Source: Treponema sp.
GTDB taxonomy: Bacteria > Spirochaetota > Spirochaetia > Treponematales > Treponemataceae
NCBI GenBank assembly: GCA_017617145.1
Contig: JAFZWX010000041.1
Location: 1 to 18,005 of the forward strand
Direction: 5' to 3'
DNA: 18,005 nucleotides
Shown here: piece after piece, positions 13,429-18,005 of the stretch
Layout of the letters: each line of letters begins with the position of its first letter
Numbering within the stretch: the stretch's first letter is position 1
Made by a program: the position numbers and the translations under genes
Notes under the pieces: model-generated
The model's database searches: none
What the model saw: only the letters and a program-made list of their open reading frames with translations
What the model was told of the DNA's origin: nothing

Positions 13429-14970
13429 CTACTCAACCTTCCAATTTACTAATTCAACATCACCACTGAGTACAATATAAAGGTCTGCAACTTTTTCTGA
13501 AGGCATTATAAACTCTGCACTGGCAGTTGTTTCTTCTCCTACTTCCACTTTTGCAAGAAGTTCACCGCTGGCAAAATTACCTGCACGGAATTCTACAGTA
13601 CCACCTTTGTGATCAGCTGCAACATTAAGCACTACCTTCGCAGCACCCTTTGCAAAATCCACACCCTTAATGCAAACATAAGCACCATCTTTAAGTGGAT
13701 AGAGTGTCTGCCGTGCAGAAACTATCATATTGCGAGAGCCCCACATTGTTGCGGCAGGAACTGTTGTATAAGGATTGAAGGTTCCGCTCTGCTCAACACC
13801 AGTTTTTGTTCCCTTTTGAATTGGCCAGCTTCCATCGTCGTTTATGTTAAAATCGCTTATAATAAGACTACGATAACCGCCTTTTTCAAGACCAAGTGTT
13901 TTTTCAACATATTGTGCATGGTAAGCAATATAATTTTTTCCACGGAAAGTAAAAATCCAATGGTGATTGTTTCCCCATGCTCCATACATTGTTCCGGGAT
14001 TTTCAAGAGTGTAGCCCTTGTACTCAAAAGGTCCAAGTGGATTTTTAGAAGTCATATAAGCAATAACTGCAACAGGGACCATTGGATCTGCCTGAACTCC
14101 ATCGCGGCTCTGCCAGTTAGAACAATATGAATAATAATAAGTATCGCCAAATTTGTTTATTCCAGAATCTTCAAAAAGGAACGGAGGGTCAATCTGAATG
14201 GCATCACTTGCAAGCGAAATCATATCATCACTAAGCTTTGCACAACGAGCAGATTTTGGATGAATAAAATCTGCCTGATGTCCGCCACCAAAATAAATAT
14301 AACCGGTCCCGTCATCATCAACAAAAACAGCAGGATCAAAAAGCCAGTAAACACCGTCGATTCCAGGCATACCGCGTGAAACAAGTGCCTTACCGATCGG
14401 GTCAACAAAAGGTCCAGTCGGACTATCTGCACTTAAAACTCCAATTCCGTTTGCACTGTCGGCAAAATAAAGGAAGAATTTGTCTTTGCCATTAATTTTC
14501 TTTGTACAAATTGCAGGAGCCCAGGAATTATGTGCCCATTTTGCAGCTCCCGAAGAACCGCCAACTTTTATAATTCCGCAGTCAGTCCAGTTTACTAAAT
14601 CCTTTGAACTGAAAACATTTAAAGTATTGATTTTATCATAGGCGTTATCGCTTTTGCCCAAAGAAAACTCAAGCTGTTGAAAATCGTTTGTACAATAAAT
14701 ATAAACAGTATCATCATAAACAAGAACTGCAGGATCTGCATTAAACTTGTGTAAAACAACCGGATTATTTTCTGCAGGAAGCTTTGCGGCTTTTTCTGCC
14801 ATGAGCTTTTGCATAGGAGTAAAACGCTTAAGAGCTTCTTCCCTTCCCTGTTCAATTTTTGCTGCTCTTTCTTCTGCCATCTTAGCCTCCTTTTTATCTT
14901 TAATATGACACGAACATGTCATATTTACCACTAATCCACAAAGAATCAGTTTAAGAATGTATTTTTTCAT
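13429..14970 (-). CDS. Glycoside hydrolase family 43 lipoprotein
   Basis: The 513-residue product is predicted to be a lipoprotein: a hydrophobic signal ends VNMTCSC, with lipidation likely at Cys19 (or Cys21), a relaxed spirochaete-style lipobox. A charged helical linker spans about 23-65. The GH43 five-bladed propeller follows, with candidate catalytic residues Asp79 (NADPAVLVYDD, base), Asp212 (WLFDPAVFVDDDG, pKa modulator) and Glu267 (PPFLFEDSG, acid). The typical NSWAPAI and SPTGPF motifs are also present. The last 120 or so residues are beta-rich and end LSGDVELVNWKVE, like a CBM6-type carbohydrate-binding module. GH43 enzymes remove arabinose or xylose from plant hemicellulose; which one is not clear here. 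The start has no Shine-Dalgarno and lies 6 bases after TATACT. The gene is divergent from the chemotaxis receptor. Confidence 0.9.
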   Translation of the reverse strand: MKKYILKLILCGLVVNMTCSCHIKDKKEAKMAEERAAKIEQGREEALKRFTPMQKLMAEKAAKLPAENNPVVLHKFNADPAVLVYDDTVYIYCTNDFQQLEFSLGKSDNAYDKINTLNVFSSKDLVNWTDCGIIKVGGSSGAAKWAHNSWAPAICTKKINGKDKFFLYFADSANGIGVLSADSPTGPFVDPIGKALVSRGMPGIDGVYWLFDPAVFVDDDGTGYIYFGGGHQADFIHPKSARCAKLSDDMISLASDAIQIDPPFLFEDSGINKFGDTYYYSYCSNWQSRDGVQADPMVPVAVIAYMTSKNPLGPFEYKGYTLENPGTMYGAWGNNHHWIFTFRGKNYIAYHAQYVEKTLGLEKGGYRSLIISDFNINDDGSWPIQKGTKTGVEQSGTFNPYTTVPAATMWGSRNMIVSARQTLYPLKDGAYVCIKGVDFAKGAAKVVLNVAADHKGGTVEFRAGNFASGELLAKVEVGEETTASAEFIMPSEKVADLYIVLSGDVELVNWKVE

Positions 14971-14976
14971 AAAAGG

Positions 14977-15005
14977 AGTATATCATATTTATGAAAAATA
15001 GTAAA
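14977..15005 (-). promoter_or_regulatory. Candidate GH43 promoter, predicted leaderless or very short leader
   Basis: On the minus strand TTTACT (15005-15000) and TATACT (14982-14977) are separated by 17 bases, with 6 bases to the ATG at 14970. An overlapping alternative -10, TATGAT (14987-14982), would give a leader of only a few bases. No Shine-Dalgarno is present. Confidence 0.45.
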
Positions 15006-15113
15006 ACGATTAACTGAGTTGAAGAAGTTGATTGCCAGAATATAAAAAGAATTTGCGTTTATTTGCATTTACCTATATCATTTAATAGAAGTGCTTAAAA
15101 GGAGACGCTAATA

Positions 15114-16739
15114 ATGAAAACAAACCCATTAAACAAAAAGTTTTACCCTCCACAAGAAAAATTCGATACATTGCCAATCCGTGAACAGGAACAGCTTTCA
15201 ATGCTCATTGGTTCCAACCTTGTTTTTATGATAATGTTCACTCTTTTTGGGGCAGCCCTTTTTGTTTTTGGATACCCGGTTATTGGTGGAGGTGCCGTTT
15301 GTTTACTTGCCTTCTTTATTGCATCTCTTATTTTTATAAAGCAGGGACACATTCACCGTGGTTCCTGGACTACAACAATTGCAATTGCAATGGTAACGGC
15401 AGTTGAAGCACTTGGTGCTCCATTTAGTCAGACAAATTTCCTTCCGTACCGAGAATCGTGTTTTATGGTTGTAATGGTTATTTGTAATTATGTAGTTTCT
15501 TTAAGACGAAAACAGATTCACACATTCTTTGCCTTTATTATAATTCTTTGGGCTGTTATTAATGCAACAATATACCGGCCTCTTTATTCTGCAAATATTA
15601 AAGCTGCACTTTTAAATATCATCATTTGTTCTCTTGGTGTTATTACTGCAAACATTGCAATTCTTTTATATGACAGCTTCACCCGCCGTGTAGTTGAACG
15701 TGCTGCCGAAAATGAACAGAAAACCGCCGATGCTCTTGGAAAAATTTCAAACGTTTTGAATGAAACAAAAGAGGGAATGAATATTGGAAAAGAGCTTTCG
15801 GCTTCTACCGATAAGGCTGCAAACAACGTTGAAGAAATTGATAAGCTTTATGCATACATTAATACAGAAACAGCTGGACTTAGCAGCGATGCGGGTGCTA
15901 TTCGTGATTCAAGTGCCCAGATTAATGATAAAGCCGCACAGATGAAACAGAGCGTTCAAAACCAGAATCAGTCTATTACTCAGACTTCTGCCGCACTTAA
16001 TCAAATGTCTTCGAGCCTTACAAATCTTAGTTCAATTGCAACACAACAAAGATCCGGCATGGACTCTCTTGTTCAAAATCTTGATTCGCAGATGAAGCTT
16101 ATGCAGCAGCTTGTTGATGATGTTCAAAAGGTAAAGGAATCTTCTGACAAGGTTGCAAACTTTGTTCAGGCTGTAAACAGGGTTGCTTCGCAGACAGGAC
16201 TTCTGGCTATGAACGCCTCTATTGAAGCTGCACATGCCGGAACACTTGGAAAAGGCTTTTCTGTTATTGCACAGGAAATCCGTAAACTTTCAGAAGAAAC
16301 CTCAAGAAATGCACAGAATATTACAGAAACTCTTGCCGAGAATGTTGAAATTGTAGCTGTGACTACAGACTCTGTTACACGCTTTTCTGATTATACACGA
16401 AATACGACAGACGAGCTTAGAAATGCAATTACAACAATGGAAGAAATTCTTGCAGGCATTTCCGATATTGATAATGAAACAAAACGTGTTATGGAATCAA
16501 TAAATCTTATTGTTCAGGATTCCGACACTAACACTAGACTTGCTCAGGGAGTTGCAGAAGAAATCATTCAGCAGAATTCTTCATTGCAAAATATTTCTGA
16601 CGGAACAACAAAGCTTCAACAGAAGGTTGCAAGCCTTGAAGATTTGCTTTCAAACATTCGTAGCGCAATTTCGGAAATAAACAGCAACGCTTCTCGAAAT
16701 GAAGAGTTCGCTTCAAAAATCAGTGGTGCACTTAATTAG
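15114..16739 (+). CDS. Methyl-accepting chemotaxis protein with six-TM N-terminus
   Basis: The 541-residue receptor has about six transmembrane helices (approximately 34-52, 56-75, 84-101, 115-129, 136-152, 163-186) with only short loops, and no periplasmic ligand-binding domain and no recognisable HAMP. A long cytoplasmic coiled coil (about 190-541) contains the conserved signalling tip around 353-400: VNRVASQTGLLAMNASIEAA, then HAGTLGKGFSVIAQEIRKLSEE. This tip contacts CheA and CheW. Gln- and Glu-rich flanks provide likely methylation sites. The C-terminus lacks a CheR-binding pentapeptide. An AAAAGGAG Shine-Dalgarno lies 9 bases before the ATG. A weak TTGCGT-17-TATCAT promoter may lie upstream, near two tandem ATTTGCRTTT copies (15051-15070). 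The membrane-embedded domain may sense a membrane-soluble cue or energy state, but that is inference. Confidence 0.93.
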   Translation: MKTNPLNKKFYPPQEKFDTLPIREQEQLSMLIGSNLVFMIMFTLFGAALFVFGYPVIGGGAVCLLAFFIASLIFIKQGHIHRGSWTTTIAIAMVTAVEALGAPFSQTNFLPYRESCFMVVMVICNYVVSLRRKQIHTFFAFIIILWAVINATIYRPLYSANIKAALLNIIICSLGVITANIAILLYDSFTRRVVERAAENEQKTADALGKISNVLNETKEGMNIGKELSASTDKAANNVEEIDKLYAYINTETAGLSSDAGAIRDSSAQINDKAAQMKQSVQNQNQSITQTSAALNQMSSSLTNLSSIATQQRSGMDSLVQNLDSQMKLMQQLVDDVQKVKESSDKVANFVQAVNRVASQTGLLAMNASIEAAHAGTLGKGFSVIAQEIRKLSEETSRNAQNITETLAENVEIVAVTTDSVTRFSDYTRNTTDELRNAITTMEEILAGISDIDNETKRVMESINLIVQDSDTNTRLAQGVAEEIIQQNSSLQNISDGTTKLQQKVASLEDLLSNIRSAISEINSNASRNEEFASKISGALN

Positions 16740-16764
16740 TGGTGCATTAAATTAGAAAATTCGC

Positions 16765-16770
16765 TATAAT
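16765..16770 (+). promoter_or_regulatory. Candidate -10 box for purC
   Basis: A perfect TATAAT lies 40 bases before the purC ATG, giving a leader of about 34 bases that carries the Shine-Dalgarno. No convincing -35 box is present at the right distance; the best hexamer, GTGCAT, is poor. Confidence 0.45.
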
Positions 16771-16810
16771 ACCTCTTATCAATTCACAAATCATATTTTG
16801 GAGTATATAA

Positions 16811-17656
16811 ATGAAAAAAATTATTTCTGGCAAAGTTCGCGAGGTTTATGACCTTGAAGACGGACGCATGGTTATTGTTACTACAGACCGTATTTCGGCA
16901 TTTGATGTTATTCTTCCTACAATGATTACAGACAAAGGAAAGGTTTTGAATGCTCTTGCAAACTTCTGGTTTGATTACACAAAGGATATTGTAAAAAACC
17001 ACATGATTTCGAGCAACTTAAAAGATATGCCTGCCGAATTCCAGAAGCCTGAATTTGAAGGCCGCACAATTTTAGTAAAAAAACTTAAGATGATTCCTTA
17101 CGAAGTTATTGTCCGCGGATATATGTTTGGTTCAATGTACGAAGCTTACAAAAAGGGAGAACCATTCCTTGGTCACAAATTTGACAAGGAATACAAGCAG
17201 GCAGAAAAACTTGCAGAACCAATTGTAACACCAAGTACTAAAGCCGAAGAAGGCCACGACATTAATGTTACTTTGCAGTATATGAAAGATGATTTGGGCG
17301 AAGAGCTTGGAACAAAAATTGAACAGGTTGCTCTTGCAATTTACAAAAAGTGCTACGAACACGCCAAAGCAAACGGAATTATTATTGCCGATACTAAGTT
17401 TGAATTTGGTCTTGATGAAAACGGCGAGCTTGTTCTTGCAGACGAAGTTCTTACACCAGACAGCTCACGCTTCTGGGATGCATCAAAATATGAAGTTGGC
17501 GGAAGCCCTGCCAGCTACGACAAACAGTTCCTTCGCGACTGGTTAAAAGCCAACAACCTGGCCGGCGACCCAACAATAAAAGAAGTGCCTGCCGAAGTTG
17601 TAGCAAAAACAAGTGAAATCTATCATGAGTGCGAAAAGCGCATCTGCCATATGTGA
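16811..17656 (+). CDS. purC: Phosphoribosylaminoimidazole-succinocarboxamide synthase (SAICAR synthetase)
   Basis: PurC ligates aspartate to CAIR with ATP in de novo purine synthesis. The 281-residue product belongs to the longer PurC subtype (E. coli has 237 residues). Clear motifs are SGKVREVYD near the N-terminus (nucleotide binding), TTDRISAFDV, the YEVIVRGYMFGSMY strand, ADTKFEFGLD, and the signature DEVLTPDSSRFW. All look intact. The start follows GGAG with a 7-base spacer. It stands alone, without other pur genes, between the chemotaxis receptor and a converging peptide-binding protein gene. Two hairpins follow the stop: GGCCG-CTGG-CGGCC at 17659-17671 and an A/T-tract terminator at 17696-17717. 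Confidence 0.97.
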   Translation: MKKIISGKVREVYDLEDGRMVIVTTDRISAFDVILPTMITDKGKVLNALANFWFDYTKDIVKNHMISSNLKDMPAEFQKPEFEGRTILVKKLKMIPYEVIVRGYMFGSMYEAYKKGEPFLGHKFDKEYKQAEKLAEPIVTPSTKAEEGHDINVTLQYMKDDLGEELGTKIEQVALAIYKKCYEHAKANGIIIADTKFEFGLDENGELVLADEVLTPDSSRFWDASKYEVGGSPASYDKQFLRDWLKANNLAGDPTIKEVPAEVVAKTSEIYHECEKRICHM

Positions 17657-17695
17657 AAGGCCGCTGGCGGCCGGTGTTCAATAGCAAACCGTTAA

Positions 17696-17717
17696 AAAAA
17701 TTGCGAAAGCAATTTTT
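17696..17717 (+). terminator. purC intrinsic terminator
   Basis: A 9-bp stem AAAAATTGC / GCAATTTTT closes a GAAA tetraloop, with the U-tract forming the descending arm. It lies 40 bases after the purC stop. Its A-tract on the other side would let it work in both directions. Confidence 0.7.
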
Positions 17718-17734
17718 AGGTTTACTTACTTAAA

Positions 17735-17764
17735 GTAGATTCCCGGGTCAAGCCCGGGAATGAC
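17735..17764. repeat. Single palindromic repeat unit
   Basis: A perfect hairpin ATTCCCGGG-TCAAG-CCCGGGAAT (17739-17761) is flanked by GTAG on the left and GACA on the right. It is the cleanest single unit of the repeat family also seen at 6561-6623 and 13322-13428. Confidence 0.85.
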
Positions 17765-17780
17765 ATAGTTAAATAAATTG

Positions 17781-17852
17781 TCCGAGGGCCTTGCTGTCGG
17801 CGCACGAACTTCCTTTTCGTCTTGTTCGTGCGCTGGCGGCAAGGCCCTCGGA
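17781..17852. terminator. Long hairpin between converging purC and peptide-binding protein genes
   Basis: The stem pairs 17781-17809 with 17824-17852, 29 base pairs with a 14-base loop. It starts TCCGAGGGCCTTGC / GCAAGGCCCTCGGA and has an inner part CGCACGAAC / GTTCGTGCG. In plus-strand RNA the six middle positions pair with three G-U wobbles; in minus-strand RNA those three become A-C mismatches. The plus side is followed by CTTTATGTTTTAT and the minus side by CAATTTATTTA, so it may terminate both transcripts. Confidence 0.65.
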
Positions 17853-17861
17853 CTTTATGTT

Positions 17862-18005
17862 TTATCTACCAAACTGGCAGTCGTTGTTTCCTGAAGTGGT
17901 TGTCCACATTTCAAGCATGTTGATTGGGTCGTTAAAGTCTGCGATCCAACCTTCACGTGCAATGTCGAAGTTTCCGTTCTTGCGTTCTTCAAGGAATACG
18001 TTCCA
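17862..18005 (-). CDS. C-terminal fragment of an OppA-type peptide ABC transporter binding protein
   Basis: Only the last 47 residues are in the window; the gene continues past 18005. The visible peptide contains WNVFLEERKNGNFDIAREGW followed by IADFNDPINMLEMWTTTSGNN. This matches the conserved C-terminal region of SBP_bac_5 solute-binding proteins (OppA/DppA type), where the pattern is F..R...G.YD....GW..DY.DP..FL......G.N. Such proteins capture peptides in the periplasm for an ABC importer. The reading frame ends at TAA (17864-17862), just inside the long hairpin. Substrate and lipoprotein status cannot be seen from the fragment. Confidence 0.85.
   Translation of the reverse strand, partial: WNVFLEERKNGNFDIAREGWIADFNDPINMLEMWTTTSGNNDCQFGR

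Noticed and set aside
14991..15017. Tiny plus-strand frame after AAAGGAG at 14973-14979 (ATG at 14991, TGA at 15015-15017)
   Set aside because: It is only 8 codons long, the spacing to the SD-like sequence is long, and the site is explained by the GH43 promoter on the other strand.

Overview
The window is about 18 kb of low-GC (roughly 40%) bacterial DNA. It most resembles a gut or rumen Treponema or a related spirochaete. The grounds are gene content and style: an RND/MMPL exporter with a LolA-like partner and a beta-barrel protein, a six-TM chemotaxis receptor with no periplasmic sensor, an acetyl-CoA-type MetA, a GH43 lipoprotein with a relaxed lipobox, and tRNA-modification genes. This taxonomic call is inference; no rRNA or marker phylogeny was available. 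No CRISPR array, rRNA, tRNA or transposase gene was seen.

Layout. (1) 72-835 (+): a small 61-residue protein overlapping by ATGA a GNAT acetyltransferase, a likely toxin-antitoxin-type pair with a non-classical partner. (2) 993-6394 (-): a three-gene operon in the order RND exporter, LolA-like periplasmic protein, outer-membrane beta-barrel. An ArsR-family repressor gene (6642-6995, +) is divergent from it. The 247-bp gap holds two strong divergent promoters and two palindromes with the same core, so the repressor probably controls both sides. (3) 7003-10685 (-): metA, DUF362-ferredoxin, Rrf2 regulator and mnmA, a sulfur/Fe-S-flavoured cluster. The metA leader can fold into a pseudoknot-containing structure that competes with a hairpin hiding its Shine-Dalgarno. 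(4) 10851-13324 (+): an alpha/beta-hydrolase that appears to have lost its catalytic Ser and His, coupled to a TrhP-type U32 tRNA-hydroxylation protein. (5) 13429-14970 (-): a GH43 lipoprotein for plant polysaccharide. (6) 15114-17656 (+): a chemotaxis receptor and purC. (7) 17862-18005 (-): the C-terminal end of an OppA-type peptide-binding protein.

Scattered through the intergenic gaps (about 884-940, 6561-6623, 13322-13428, 17735-17764) are short palindromic repeats of one family, with GATT at one end, AATGAC at the other and a TCAAG/CTTGA loop in most copies. At 13322-13431 the edges of the repeat cluster supply the stop codons of the genes on both sides. Three genes (rrf2, the hydrolase, GH43) have a -10 box only 6-8 bases before the start codon and no Shine-Dalgarno, suggesting leaderless mRNAs.

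Strongest leads: the metA leader RNA, the GNAT pair, the acidic FGDFGD motif shared by the exporter loop and the mature N-terminus of its barrel partner, the helical insertion in that barrel, and the pseudo-hydrolase.
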